DNA of 58,859 nucleotides from Cyanobacteria bacterium M_surface_10_m1_298. GTDB lineage: Bacteria; Cyanobacteriota; Cyanobacteriia; PCC-6307; Cyanobiaceae. The position numbers were made by a program, and so were the translations under genes. The number at the start of each line of letters is the position of its first letter. The stretch's first letter is position 1. Below, piece by piece: positions 7,039-17,519 of the stretch. The stretch lies in NCBI GenBank assembly GCA_016882485.1, contig VGPT01000007.1, forward strand, positions 1 to 58,859, given 5' to 3'. The notes beneath the pieces are model-generated. The model was given only the letters and a program-made list of their open reading frames with translations. It was not told the origin of the DNA and ran no database searches.

Positions 7039-8246
7039 AGTTGCTCCTCCTGCTCCAACCAGCTGAGCATCCGCCGGCGCAGCTCCGGCAACGGCATCTG
7101 CAGATGATCGGCCAAGGCCCTCAACTCCTCCAGTTCGGGCTTGCGCAGCAGCGAACCATCGGGGCGCTGAGCGCTCTTGATCTGCACCGTGCCCCATGGG
7201 GTCTGGTGGGTTTGCAGCTGCCGGGGCAGGGCCCAGCGCTGCTGAATTTGCTCGCGCACCCCCAGGCTGCTGCCGTGGCGCCACCAGATCTCCCGCAGGG
7301 AAGCAGCCTGCTCCGGCCAGGCCAACACGGTGATCTGCGTCGCCAATCGCCCTTTCTTCATCACCACCGGCTGACTGAACACCTCCAGGGCTCCCGCCTG
7401 CCGCAACTGATCCTGGAGAACAGCCAGATCCTCGGCCGTGGCGTCATCGATCTGGGCCTGCTGCTGCAGCACCACCTCCAGGCATTCGGGACCGCTGGCG
7501 CCGCTGGGCTCGGCCAGGATCAAACGCAGCAGGTTCGGGCGATCCAGCTCCCTAGACCCCAGGCCCACCCCCCGCCGCTGCGGCGTTAAGGCCGGCGGCG
7601 GTGCGAAGCGATCCGCCCAGGCCGCCATCAGGGCTAATCCGGTGGGCGTGGTGAGTTCCCCCGGGGGAAAGCCCTCACTGCTGGCCAGCGGAACCCCATG
7701 GCGATAGGCCAGCTCCAGCACGGCGGGGGCGGGAAGGGGCAATAGGCCATGGGCCGTTCGCACCTGCCCATGACCGGCCGGCGGCGGCGCACAGACCAGC
7801 TGCTGCACCCCCAGGTGCTGCAGCCCGGCGCAGACACCCACCACATCCACCAGGGCATCGATCGCACCCACCTCATGGAAGTGCACCTGCTCCGGCGGAT
7901 GCCCATGCACGGCCGCCTCCGCTTCAGCCAAGAGAGCAAACACCTGCAGCACCCGCTGCTTCAAGGCGAGGGGCAACGGCGCAGAGGCGATCTGCTCACG
8001 CAGGTCGCCCCAATGGCGGTGGCTGGGCTGGGGTTCGAGCGACTCCACCTCCAGATGCAGGCCGCGCAGACCTCCGCTGCGGCGCTCCTCCCGCTGGATG
8101 CGGTAAGCCCCCTCCAGGCCCAGTGCCGCCAGTGGTTCATCCACCACCGACTGGGGCACACCGCAGTCGAGCAGGGCTGCGAGCAGCATGTTGCCCGCCA
8201 GTCCGGTGGGGCAATCGATCACCGCCAGAGCTGGGGCCACCTGCAT
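7035..8246 (-). CDS. larC: LarC-like nickel insertion protein for the nickel-pincer cofactor
   Basis: LarC uses CTP and Ni to load nickel into the pyridinium bis-thiocarboxylate (nickel-pincer) cofactor. The 403-residue frame shows the DUF111 features: the family N-terminus with DCPTGLAGNMLLAAL, AAVHGHPPEQVHFHEVGAIDALVDVVG (quoted parts: VHFHEVG), the GELTTPTGLAL segment and a C-terminal VVMKKGR region. It is one continuous frame, unlike species where larC1/larC2 need a frameshift. No larA, larB or larE is visible here. It starts directly after the upstream protease stop and is coupled to the membrane gene downstream. Confidence 0.87.
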   Translation of the reverse strand: MQVAPALAVIDCPTGLAGNMLLAALLDCGVPQSVVDEPLAALGLEGAYRIQREERRSGGLRGLHLEVESLEPQPSHRHWGDLREQIASAPLPLALKQRVLQVFALLAEAEAAVHGHPPEQVHFHEVGAIDALVDVVGVCAGLQHLGVQQLVCAPPPAGHGQVRTAHGLLPLPAPAVLELAYRHGVPLASSEGFPPGELTTPTGLALMAAWADRFAPPPALTPQRRGVGLGSRELDRPNLLRLILAEPSGASGPECLEVVLQQQAQIDDATAEDLAVLQDQLRQAGALEVFSQPVVMKKGRLATQITVLAWPEQAASLREIWWRHGSSLGVREQIQQRWALPRQLQTHQTPWGTVQIKSAQRPDGSLLRKPELEELRALADHLQMPLPELRRRMLSWLEQEEQL

Positions 8247-8879
8247 TCAGAGCTCCTGCAGCAGCTGTTCGGCCCTGGCCTCCAGCTCAGGGCGATGGCG
8301 CGTCAGCCACTGCTCCACCTCGCGCCGAGCACGGCGCTGTTCGTTCTGGGCGGTGGTGACGTCATGGCCCGACAGCCCCCAGAGGCGGCCCAGCAGGGCC
8401 CGGTCGTCAGCGCCCCCGCGGGAGCCTCCATAGACCAGGCATTCCGCCGCCATTCCGGCCTGGAGCACCCGACTCCAGCGGCGCAGATCCTCCAGCGGCA
8501 TCTTCACCCGGGGCGGAGGCTCCAACTCAGTGCTGCCGCTGACCCGCAAACCATGGCGCAAACAGGCGCGGCTGCCCACCAAGACCTGCTTCACCGGCAA
8601 GGCGTTGTCGCGGGCCAACAGCAGATGCCCGGCCTCGTGGATGGCAATCCTGCGCAAGCGGGCCCGGCCCAGGCCAAAGGGAAGCGACTCCGCCAGCAGA
8701 TGGCCCCCGAGCCCACCGAACTGGGAGGCATCCAGGGTGAGGGCAGCGAGACTGCCGCCGGCGGCTCCGGCGATCAACCAGGGGGAGATTCCGATCAGGG
8801 GACCCACCACGGCCACTGCACTGACGCCCGCAACCGCAATGCCCGCACCCAGGGCCGCCGTTGATCCCTGGGAGGCCAT
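8247..8879 (-). CDS. FtsH-like (M41) zinc metalloprotease domain without AAA ATPase
   Basis: A 210-residue protein has two N-terminal hydrophobic segments (about 8-30 and 33-49), then the zinc protease motif HEAGH (His81, Glu82, His85) and a region GMAAECLVYGGSRGGADD resembling the third-ligand segment of FtsH, with Asp158/159 as candidate ligand. No Walker A or B and no AAA domain are present, so it is a stand-alone membrane protease or a pseudoprotease relative of FtsH. Its stop abuts the larC ATG with no gap. The substrate is unknown. Confidence 0.72.
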   Translation of the reverse strand: MASQGSTAALGAGIAVAGVSAVAVVGPLIGISPWLIAGAAGGSLAALTLDASQFGGLGGHLLAESLPFGLGRARLRRIAIHEAGHLLLARDNALPVKQVLVGSRACLRHGLRVSGSTELEPPPRVKMPLEDLRRWSRVLQAGMAAECLVYGGSRGGADDRALLGRLWGLSGHDVTTAQNEQRRARREVEQWLTRHRPELEARAEQLLQEL

Positions 8880-8881
8880 GC

Positions 8882-9484
8882 TCAGCGCCGCCCGCGGGGG
8901 GGGCGTCCCTTGCCGGCCCGCTGGGGCACGGGGCCGATCACTTCATGCTGCTCCACCTGCAGCACCTGGCCCTGACGGCGCAGATCCAGGGAGACGAAAT
9001 GGCGCAGGTGGGCTGGATCCACCTGACCTTTGAGCTGGAGCTTGAAGGGGGTGGGACGGCTCCCGTCGGGGCGGGGTTGCTGGCGGATCTTCACCACCAG
9101 ATCGCCGTCATCCGGCCGGGTGTAGATCAGCTCCCCGCGCACGGAGAAATAGCCATCACCTTCGGGGAGCTCATCGCTGCTGGAGCCCTCCTCGGGGGAG
9201 AGGGTGCTGGGCTCCCAGACACCCACCAGTTGAAGGTGAAGCTGATCGGGATCGCGGAAGCGGGGATAAGCCACCCACAGGTGAGGCTTGCTCAGATCGA
9301 GATGGCGACGCATCAGGGTCAGCACCCGACCGAGCACCACCGCGTCGATGGCGCTGCCGTCTTCGGTCTGAATCACGCCACGGGTGAGCTGCTCGGGATC
9401 CGCTGGCACGTAGGTCCCCCGCACCACGCCAATGGCCCGGTACTGCATCGGCTCTGTGACCGGGGAAATGGGGTGTTGACGCAT
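8882..9484 (-). CDS. Conserved-looking hypothetical protein, basic C-terminus
   Basis: A 200-residue soluble protein whose family I do not recognise. The first half includes YRAIGVVRGTYVP and a repeated beta-strand-like pattern (VWEPSTL, GYFSVRGELIY), and the C-terminus is a positively charged tail (GKGRPPRGRR) that may bind nucleic acid. ATG at 9484 was chosen because the longer frame to 9598 has weak N-terminal sequence and overlaps the divergent TPR gene. It ends two bases before the metalloprotease start, so the two are probably cotranscribed. Confidence 0.65.
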   Translation of the reverse strand: MRQHPISPVTEPMQYRAIGVVRGTYVPADPEQLTRGVIQTEDGSAIDAVVLGRVLTLMRRHLDLSKPHLWVAYPRFRDPDQLHLQLVGVWEPSTLSPEEGSSSDELPEGDGYFSVRGELIYTRPDDGDLVVKIRQQPRPDGSRPTPFKLQLKGQVDPAHLRHFVSLDLRRQGQVLQVEQHEVIGPVPQRAGKGRPPRGRR

Positions 9485-9587
9485 CGTGGCTGTAACCCTC
9501 TGGGCGCTCGTGAGAACCATGGCCCGCGGGCCAATGTACCCAGCCTGGGAAAAGGGCCCAGACTGGGGCGCATTCCTGACATCCACC

Positions 9588-10406
9588 ATGGCCCGCACTG
9601 GCGTGCTGCTGTCGATCGGAGCGGTCTGTTTGGTGTCGGGCTCCCTGGCGACCGGCTGGTGGCTGGGGCAGCGCAGCGCTCCTCGCGTCAGCGGCGCCCA
9701 AGCCTCGGCTGAACGACAGATTCAGCTGCTGCAGGATCGCCTCACTTCTGGCTCCGCCAGCCCCAGCGATCAGAAACAACTCCTGCAACTGCTCCTGGCC
9801 TCTGGGCATCATGCGGAAGCCACCCTGCTGCTGGAGCAACTGGCCGACCAGGAACCGGAGCGCTGGCAGATCCGTCTGCTCCTGGCTGAGCTGAAGCGCA
9901 ACGGCAACAACCGATCGGCGGCGGAGCGGGAGCTGCGCCAGATCCTCAACCGCCAACCCGATCGCATCGAGGCCCTGCAGCTCCTCACGCTGCTGCAACT
10001 GGAGCAGGGCCGCGGTGCAGAAGCCCAGACCCAGCTCAAGGCTCTGATGGAGAAGAACTCCAAGCCCAGCCCGAAACCCCAGGTGCTGCCCATCGGGCTG
10101 CTGCTGGCGGATCTGCAGCAGCAACAGGGTCAACAACAGCAGGCCGCGGCCACCTACGCCAAATTGGCCGCCGATTTCCCCCGGGATCCCAGGCCCCTGC
10201 TGGCCCTCGCCCTGCTCAAACAGGAGCAGGGCGACAGCAAAGGTGCCCAGGAGAGCATGGCCCTGGCCCGCTCCAGGCAACCGGAAAACAAGGAGCCGCG
10301 ACTGGATCGGGTGGCGGCCAACTGGGGGCTCGCCAGCCTTGCTGCCCCTAAGGCGCCGTCACCAACGGCTTCGAAGACACCGGAGCCGGCGGCTCCAACG
10401 CCTTGA
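9588..10406 (+). CDS. Membrane-anchored TPR-repeat protein
   Basis: A 272-residue protein with an N-terminal transmembrane anchor (about residues 5-27, LLSIGAVCLVSGSLATGWWL) and then several helix pairs of the tetratricopeptide type (EATLLLEQLADQEPERW, AERELRQILNRQPDRIEAL, and others), rich in Gln and Leu. The C-terminus is a Pro/Ala/Thr tail. It probably scaffolds protein complexes on the periplasmic or thylakoid side. ATG at 9588 puts the anchor at the N-terminus. The 3' end overlaps the convergent gene by 59 bases. Confidence 0.7.
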   Translation: MARTGVLLSIGAVCLVSGSLATGWWLGQRSAPRVSGAQASAERQIQLLQDRLTSGSASPSDQKQLLQLLLASGHHAEATLLLEQLADQEPERWQIRLLLAELKRNGNNRSAAERELRQILNRQPDRIEALQLLTLLQLEQGRGAEAQTQLKALMEKNSKPSPKPQVLPIGLLLADLQQQQGQQQQAAATYAKLAADFPRDPRPLLALALLKQEQGDSKGAQESMALARSRQPENKEPRLDRVAANWGLASLAAPKAPSPTASKTPEPAAPTP

Positions 10407-10668
10407 GCGCCGCGTCGATGGCGTCAGAGGGATCGGTGGCGTCATCCATGGCGGTGCTGCGCTTCAGCTTGTTCATCAGATCGATCGGATTGGCACTGTC
10501 GAAGATCGATCCGCCCTTCCCCGTTCCACTGCCACCGCCGCCGGAGGGGCCGTAGTCGTAAAGGCGCTGTTCCTGAGTGGACAGACCACTGTTGTAATCC
10601 GCCCAGGCCGCCGGCGACACCAGAAGAGCAGCCGCTGCAACGGCAACGCTGGCGATTCGACGGGTCAT
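10348..10668 (-). CDS. Small secreted protein, unrecognised
   Basis: A 106-residue product with a clear Sec signal peptide (MTRRIASVAVAAAALL, cleavage likely after AWA near residue 23), followed by a Gly/Ser-rich linker and an acidic region with NPIDLMNKLKRSTAMDD. The mature protein has no recognisable fold and no cysteines. It overlaps the tail of the convergent TPR gene by 59 bases. The signal peptide makes a real gene likely; the function is unknown. Confidence 0.6.
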   Translation of the reverse strand: MTRRIASVAVAAAALLVSPAAWADYNSGLSTQEQRLYDYGPSGGGGSGTGKGGSIFDSANPIDLMNKLKRSTAMDDATDPSDAIDAALKALEPPAPVSSKPLVTAP

Positions 10669-10730
10669 GGCCTAGGCGCGCGAATGGCTGACGGGAATGC
10701 TAGGAGCACCCCCAAGCGTGATGGTCCACG

Positions 10731-11561
10731 ATGCGCATCGCCAGCTGGAACGTGAATTCCGTGCGCACCCGCCTAGAGCAGGTGCAGAGCTGGCTGCAGC
10801 AGGAGCAACCGGATGTGCTCTGCCTGCAGGAAACGAAGGTCTCCGATGACCTCTTCCCCCACCAGGCCTTTGAACAGATCGGCTACCAGTGCGCCATCAG
10901 TGGCCAGAAGGCTTACAACGGCGTCGCTCTGATCAGTCGGCTTCCCCTCGAAGACGTGCAGGTGGGCTTTGAGGCCCTGCTGCCGAACGATCCCGAGGCG
11001 CCGGAGCTGAGCGAGCAGAAGCGGGTGATCAGTGCCCTAGTGGATGGAATCCGGGTGCTGAACCTCTACGTGCCCAACGGCAGTTCCCTCCACAGCGAGA
11101 AATACCCCTACAAGCTCTCCTGGCTCGCCTGCCTGCAGCGCTATCTCGCCGCGCAGGAGGAACAGGGTGATCCGCTCTGCATGGTGGGCGATTTCAACAT
11201 CGGCCTCGAAGCCCGCGATCTCCCCGACCCCGAGCGGCTCACAGGCACGATCATGGCCAGCGAACCGGAGCGCTCAGCCCTACGCGGCGCCTTGGGGGAG
11301 CGGCTCAGCGATGTATTCCGGATGTTTGAGCCCGCCAGCGGGCACTGGAGTTGGTGGGACTACCGCAGCGGAGCCTGGGACCGCGACCAAGGCTGGCGGA
11401 TCGATCACATCTACCTCTCCGAGGAGCTACTGCACTGCGCCACCGGCTGCGTGATCGACAAGCAGCCCCGGGGCAACGTTCAGCCCAGCGACCACGCCCC
11501 TGTGGTGGTCAACCTGGCCTGGCCGCCCGAAGAGGAGGACGACGACGACAACTGGCCCTAG
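10731..11561 (+). CDS. xth: Exodeoxyribonuclease III (AP endonuclease)
   Basis: This enzyme cuts DNA 5' to abasic sites and degrades 3' ends in base excision repair. The 276-residue frame shows the exonuclease-endonuclease-phosphatase fold motifs: SWNVNSVRTR (Asn7), the metal-binding QETK (Glu34), MVGDFNIG, the RIDHIY segment and the C-terminal SDHAPVV. Length is normal for the family. An acidic tail (PEEEDDDDN) follows the catalytic domain. Confidence 0.93.
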   Translation: MRIASWNVNSVRTRLEQVQSWLQQEQPDVLCLQETKVSDDLFPHQAFEQIGYQCAISGQKAYNGVALISRLPLEDVQVGFEALLPNDPEAPELSEQKRVISALVDGIRVLNLYVPNGSSLHSEKYPYKLSWLACLQRYLAAQEEQGDPLCMVGDFNIGLEARDLPDPERLTGTIMASEPERSALRGALGERLSDVFRMFEPASGHWSWWDYRSGAWDRDQGWRIDHIYLSEELLHCATGCVIDKQPRGNVQPSDHAPVVVNLAWPPEEEDDDDNWP

Positions 11562-11574
11562 AAGACCGCTTTCC

Positions 11575-13047
11575 CTAAAAGACCTTGGCTTCAGGGGGAA
11601 GCGGGCGACCTTCCGCCTGCAGGGCCACCAGGCGACGGGCGGATTCAGCGCAGGTTTTGGGGGTCGGGAAGATCTTGCCGGGGTTGGCCAGGCCGCCCGG
11701 GTCAAAGGCGTGGCGGACCCGTTTCATCGTCTCCAGATCGTCCGGGCTGAACATCCAGTCCATGTAGCAACGCTTGTCGCTACCGACGCCGTGCTCTCCG
11801 CTGATGCTGCCCCCAACCTCCAGGCAGAGCCGCAGGATCTCGCCCCCCAGGGCAGTGACCCGCTCCTGCACGCCAGGCTCCTCGGCGCGGTAGAGGATCA
11901 GGGGGTGGAGATTGCCGTCACCGGCATGGAAAACGTTCGCCACCGCCAGGCCGTGCTCCTCGCTGAGGCGCTCGATCGCCGCCAGAACCTGCGGTAGGGC
12001 GGTGCGGGGCACCACGCCGTCCTGCAGGTAGTAACTGGGGAATTGACGACCCAACGCCGAAATCGCACTCTTTCGTCCTTTCCAGAGGCGCTCGCGCTCC
12101 TCCGGCGTCCAGGCCTCCCGCACACCACCAGCCCCGGCCTGGAGGCAGAGCTCCCGCGCCAGCTGCACAGACTCCTGCACCTCGAGGGGGTGACCGTCGA
12201 GCTCCACCAGCAACACCGCCGCGGCCTCCCTGGGGTACTCATCCACCCCGAAGAAATCGTTCACCGCGCAGATGCAGCGGTGATCCATCATTTCCATCCC
12301 CGCCGGCAGCACGCCGGCACCGGTGATCAGGCGCACCGCCTCACCGGCCGCCTCCATCGAGGCGAAGTCAGCCAGCAACACAGCCACACTGGCCGGGGCC
12401 CGCAGGAGGCGCAGGGTGATCGACGTGGCGATCCCCAGGGTCCCTTCACTGCCGATGAACACCCCTCGCAAATCGAGGGCATCAAGCTCCGGCAGGTTTC
12501 CCCCCAAGGTCGTGATCGAGCCATCGGGCAACACCACCTCCATCGCCAGCACGTGGTTGCTGGTGACCCCGTATTTCAGGCAGTGCACACCGCCGGAGTT
12601 CTCGGCCACGTTGCCGCCGATGCTGCAAGCCACCTGACTGGAGGGGTCGGGGGCGTAATAGAAGCCATCCCCCGCCACGGCGCGGGTTACCCAGCTGTTG
12701 ATCACCCCCGGCTCAACGGTGATCCGCTCGTTCGCCAGATCCACCTCCAGCACCCGGCGCATGCGACTGGTGGCGATCACCAGGGCGGGCTGCTCAGCCA
12801 ACGCCCCCCCGGAGAGACCTGTGCCACTGCCACGGGCAATGAACGGAACCTCCAGCTCGTTGCACAGGCGCACCACCTGCGCCACCTGCTCCGCCGTATC
12901 CGGCAGCACCACCAGGGGAGGCTGATGGCGATGAAGCGTGAGGCCATCGCAGTCGTAGGCCAGCAACTCCTGACGCTTGGACACCACAGAACGCTGCGGC
13001 AGAAAAGCCCGCAACCGGCGCTCAAGCAAGCCCCAGTCTGGATTCAC
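11575..13047 (-). CDS. glcD: Glycolate dehydrogenase subunit GlcD (FAD-linked oxidase)
   Basis: It oxidises glycolate to glyoxylate in photorespiration, passing electrons to the membrane chain. The 490-residue frame has the FAD_binding_4 domain ([35 protein letters not shown]) and the C-terminal FAD-oxidase domain ending with the [11 protein letters not shown] motif. It starts at GTG 13047. glcE and glcF are not adjacent, as is usual in cyanobacteria. D-lactate dehydrogenase activity is an alternative for this family. Confidence 0.88.
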   Translation of the reverse strand: MNPDWGLLERRLRAFLPQRSVVSKRQELLAYDCDGLTLHRHQPPLVVLPDTAEQVAQVVRLCNELEVPFIARGSGTGLSGGALAEQPALVIATSRMRRVLEVDLANERITVEPGVINSWVTRAVAGDGFYYAPDPSSQVACSIGGNVAENSGGVHCLKYGVTSNHVLAMEVVLPDGSITTLGGNLPELDALDLRGVFIGSEGTLGIATSITLRLLRAPASVAVLLADFASMEAAGEAVRLITGAGVLPAGMEMMDHRCICAVNDFFGVDEYPREAAAVLLVELDGHPLEVQESVQLARELCLQAGAGGVREAWTPEERERLWKGRKSAISALGRQFPSYYLQDGVVPRTALPQVLAAIERLSEEHGLAVANVFHAGDGNLHPLILYRAEEPGVQERVTALGGEILRLCLEVGGSISGEHGVGSDKRCYMDWMFSPDDLETMKRVRHAFDPGGLANPGKIFPTPKTCAESARRLVALQAEGRPLPPEAKVF

Positions 13048-13183
13048 AGCGTTCCCGGGAACACTGCATGACCATAACGAGCTGGAACGCTCTGGACCGC
13101 AGGGCCCGCGATTGCGTAAGGATGGGCAACGCTTGATCCCCCATCAGGGGAGCGAAGCCCTCTCCAAGTCTGCGGATTCCGTT

Positions 13184-14500
13184 TTGACCTCGGCCCCTGT
13201 TTCGGCACCTGTGCACAACACCACCCGGTCCCAGGAACTCTTCAGTGCCGCCCAGAAGCTGATGCCCGGCGGCGTGAGTTCTCCTGTGCGCGCCTTCCGC
13301 TCCGTGGGCGGCCAGCCGATCGTGTTCGATCGCGTCAAGGGGGCCTACGCCTGGGATGTCGACGGCAACCGCTACATCGATTACATCGGCAGCTGGGGGC
13401 CGGCCATCTGCGGACACGCCCATCCCGAGGTGATCGCCGCCCTGCATGAGGCCCTGGAGAAGGGCACCAGCTTTGGCGCTCCCTGCGCCCTGGAAAACCA
13501 GCTGGCCGAGATGGTGATCGACGCCGTGCCCTCGGTGGAGATGGTGCGCTTCGTGAACAGCGGTACCGAGGCCTGCATGTCAGTGCTGCGCCTGATGCGC
13601 GCCTTCACCGGCCGCGAAAAGATCATCAAGTTCGAGGGCTGCTACCACGGCCACGCGGACATGTTCCTGGTGAAGGCCGGCTCCGGCGTGGCCACCCTCG
13701 GCCTGCCCGACTCCCCTGGCGTGCCGCGCACCACCGCCGCCAGCACCCTCACCGCTCCCTACAACGACCTCGAAGCGGTCAAGCAGCTGTTTGCCGAAAA
13801 CCCTGGCGAGATTGCCGGGGTGATCCTGGAGCCCATCGTTGGCAATGCGGGTTTCATCACGCCTGAGCCAGGCTTCCTGGAGGGCATCCGTGAACTGACC
13901 AAGGACAACGGCGCCCTGTTGGTGTTCGACGAGGTGATGACTGGCTTCCGCATTAGCTACGGCGGTGCCCAGGCCAAGTTCGGGGTGACTCCCGACCTCA
14001 CCACCATGGGCAAGGTGATCGGTGGCGGCCTGCCCGTGGGCGCCTACGGCGGCCGCGCCGACATCATGGGCATGGTGGCCCCGGCGGGCCCGATGTATCA
14101 GGCCGGCACCCTGAGCGGGAACCCCCTAGCGATGACCGCTGGCATCAAGACCCTGGAGCTGCTCAAGCAACCCGGCAGCTACGAGCGCCTGGAAGCGATG
14201 ACCAGCCGCCTGATCGCGGGGATTCTCGAAGCCGCCCGCAGCGCTGGTCTGCCGATCACCGGCGGTTCCGTGAGCGCCATGTTCGGCTTCTTCCTCTGCG
14301 ACGGCCCCGTGCGCAACTTTGAGGAAGCGAAGGCTGCCGACACCGCGCGCTTCGGCAAGTTGCACCGGGCGATGCTCGAGCGCGGCATCTACCTGGCACC
14401 GAGCGCCTTCGAGGCCGGCTTCACCTCCCTGGCCCACTCGGAAGAGGACATCGACGCCACCATCGCGGCCTTCCGCGAGTGCTTCGCGGCGGTGGCCTGA
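13184..14500 (+). CDS. hemL: Glutamate-1-semialdehyde 2,1-aminomutase
   Basis: A PLP enzyme that converts glutamate-1-semialdehyde to 5-aminolevulinate, the precursor of chlorophyll, bilins, heme and B12. Family motifs are seen throughout: [21 protein letters not shown], the [15 protein letters not shown] region, [10 protein letters not shown] and the PLP-lysine segment [17 protein letters not shown]. The start is uncertain: TTG at 13184 gives 438 residues and fits the family length, GTG at 13211 is possible, and the upstream frame to 12977 lies over glcD and is rejected. It ends two bases before the TRAP binding-protein gene. Confidence 0.92.
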   Translation: MTSAPVSAPVHNTTRSQELFSAAQKLMPGGVSSPVRAFRSVGGQPIVFDRVKGAYAWDVDGNRYIDYIGSWGPAICGHAHPEVIAALHEALEKGTSFGAPCALENQLAEMVIDAVPSVEMVRFVNSGTEACMSVLRLMRAFTGREKIIKFEGCYHGHADMFLVKAGSGVATLGLPDSPGVPRTTAASTLTAPYNDLEAVKQLFAENPGEIAGVILEPIVGNAGFITPEPGFLEGIRELTKDNGALLVFDEVMTGFRISYGGAQAKFGVTPDLTTMGKVIGGGLPVGAYGGRADIMGMVAPAGPMYQAGTLSGNPLAMTAGIKTLELLKQPGSYERLEAMTSRLIAGILEAARSAGLPITGGSVSAMFGFFLCDGPVRNFEEAKAADTARFGKLHRAMLERGIYLAPSAFEAGFTSLAHSEEDIDATIAAFRECFAAVA

Positions 14501-14502
14501 GG

Positions 14503-15606
14503 ATGCAACGCCGGTTCCTGCTGTCGGCCGGAGCCGCGGCAGGAGCCTCCGGCCTGCTTAGTGCCTGCCGCATCCGAAAAGCGGGTGACAACGCCGGCGG
14601 CAGCGGGCCCCAGGTGCGCTGGCGGATGGCCACCAGCTGGCCCCATTCCCTCGACACCATCTTCGGGGGCGCCCAGACCATCAGCCGCCGGGTCAAGGAA
14701 CTGAGCGGCGGAAGCTTTCAGATCGAGCCCTATGCCGCCGGCGAGCTGGTGCCCGGCCTGGAGGTTCTGGATGCTGTTCAGAACGGCTCGGTGGAGTGCG
14801 GGCACACCTCCAGCTACTACTACGTCGGCAAGAATCCGGCCCTGGCCTTTGGCACGGCCGTTCCCTTCGGGCTCACGGCACAGCAGCAGAACGCCTGGCT
14901 CTACGACGGCGGAGGCAACGACGCCATCAACGGCCTCTACGCCGACTTTGGGGTGATCAGCTTTCCGGCCGGCAACACCGGTGCCCAGATGGGCGGCTGG
15001 TTCAAACGGGAACTGTCGGGTCTCGCTTCTCTGCGGGGCCTCAAGATGCGCATCCCCGGGCTGGGGGGCAAGGTGATGGCCTCCCTCGGGGTGAACGTGC
15101 AGGTGCTCCCGGGTGGGGAGATCTATCTGGCCCTGGATCGCGGTGCCATTGACGCGGCGGAATGGACCGGGCCCTACGACGACGAGAAGCTGGGTCTGCC
15201 CCGCGCCGCTCGCTTCTACTACTACCCGGGTTGGTGGGAACCCGGTCCGACCCTGGCGGCCTTGGTGAACCAACAGGCCTGGCGCCGGCTCCCCGACGAC
15301 TACAAAGCGATGTTCAGCACCGCCTGTTACGAGGCGAACCTGGCCATGCTCAGTCGCTACGAAAGCCTCAACGGAGCAGCCCTCGAGCGGCTTGTGAGTG
15401 GAGGAACGCAGCTGCAGTTCTACGGAGACACCATCCTCAATGCCGCTCGGGAGGCCACCGATCAGCTCTTCGCCGACAGCGCTCGCAGCAACGGAGACTT
15501 CCGCCGCGTCTACACGCAGTGGAGCGAATTCCGCCAACAGATCTGGAGCTGGAACCGCATCAACCAGCTCTCCTACGACAGCTTCAGCTTCGGCCAGCCC
15601 AACTGA
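14503..15606 (+). CDS. dctP: TRAP transporter solute-binding protein, TakP/DctP7-like
   Basis: The periplasmic receptor of a TRAP importer, 367 residues. A twin-arginine-like signal (QRRFLLSAG) is followed by a lipobox-like LLSAC. Conserved ligand segments match the TakP subfamily: [21 protein letters not shown] (substrate-binding Arg) and [14 protein letters not shown] (Glu-Trp that bind Na+/carboxylate in TakP). Ligands of this subfamily are 2-oxoacids or pyroglutamate. The downstream genes (gamma-glutamyltransferase and 5-oxoprolinase) make pyroglutamate attractive. The stop overlaps the dctQ start by one base. Confidence 0.88.
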   Translation: MQRRFLLSAGAAAGASGLLSACRIRKAGDNAGGSGPQVRWRMATSWPHSLDTIFGGAQTISRRVKELSGGSFQIEPYAAGELVPGLEVLDAVQNGSVECGHTSSYYYVGKNPALAFGTAVPFGLTAQQQNAWLYDGGGNDAINGLYADFGVISFPAGNTGAQMGGWFKRELSGLASLRGLKMRIPGLGGKVMASLGVNVQVLPGGEIYLALDRGAIDAAEWTGPYDDEKLGLPRAARFYYYPGWWEPGPTLAALVNQQAWRRLPDDYKAMFSTACYEANLAMLSRYESLNGAALERLVSGGTQLQFYGDTILNAAREATDQLFADSARSNGDFRRVYTQWSEFRQQIWSWNRINQLSYDSFSFGQPN

Positions 15607-16142
15607 TGGCACGCCCCGACCTGCCGGATGTCATTGATCGGATCAACCAGGGCGCCGGCCGGATCGGGCGCTGGTCGATCCTGCTGATGTTGGCCATCGG
15701 GGCCTGGAATGTGGTCGGTCGCTACCTGGGCCTGGCCCTCGGCCTGAGCCTCAGCTCCAACGCCCTGATCGAAGCCCAGTGGTATCTGTTTTCGATCGCC
15801 TTTCTGCTGGCGCTGGGCTACACGCTCCAACGCGACGGGCATGTGCGCATTGATCTGCTCCACAGCCGCTGGTCGCGGCGACGGCAGCAACGCGTTGAGC
15901 TGGCGGGCACCCTCGCTTTGCTGTTGCCCTTTGCCCTGATGGTGCTGCTGGTGTCCCTGCAGCCCGCCTGGCAATCCTTCCAGATCCAGGAGGTCTCCCC
16001 CGATCCCGGCGGCTTGCCTCGCTTCTGGATCAAGGCTCTGATCCCACTGGGCTTCGCCCTACTGGCCCTGCAGGGCCTGGCCGCCGCCCTCCGTCTGCGC
16101 CGCGACCTGCGCCGCGACCTGCGCCGCGACCTGCGCTCCTAA
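15606..16142 (+). CDS. dctQ: TRAP transporter small permease subunit
   Basis: The 178-residue DctQ protein has four hydrophobic helices and the usual motifs (VVGRYLG; EAQWYLFSIAFLLALGYTL..DGHVRID). It pairs with DctM as the membrane part of the importer. ATG at 15606 overlaps the dctP stop (TGATG). The C-terminus ends in a three-fold RRDL repeat, encoded by a 12-base tandem repeat just before the stop. Confidence 0.87.
   Translation: MARPDLPDVIDRINQGAGRIGRWSILLMLAIGAWNVVGRYLGLALGLSLSSNALIEAQWYLFSIAFLLALGYTLQRDGHVRIDLLHSRWSRRRQQRVELAGTLALLLPFALMVLLVSLQPAWQSFQIQEVSPDPGGLPRFWIKALIPLGFALLALQGLAAALRLRRDLRRDLRRDLRS
16100..16137 (+). repeat. 12-base tandem repeat at the 3' end of dctQ
   Basis: The unit CGCCGCGACCTG occurs about three times in tandem and encodes RRDLRRDLRRDL at the DctQ C-terminus. 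Copy number could vary between strains by slippage. It lies just before the stop codon, so variation would only lengthen or shorten the cytoplasmic tail. Confidence 0.75.
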
Positions 16143-16145
16143 CCG

Positions 16146-17515
<1,370 letters not shown>

Positions 17516-17519
<4 letters not shown>

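Noticed and set aside
6130-7284. Longer start (7284) for the UPF0104 protein
   Set aside because: The added N-terminus is a low-complexity translation of larC antisense-frame sequence; GTG at 7038 couples to the larC stop by a GTGA overlap.
11710-13071. Long antisense reading frame opposite glcD (342 codons)
   Set aside because: glcD on the minus strand has all FAD-oxidase motifs; the antisense frame has a His/Arg/Gln-biased composition typical of shadow frames in GC-rich DNA and no known domain.
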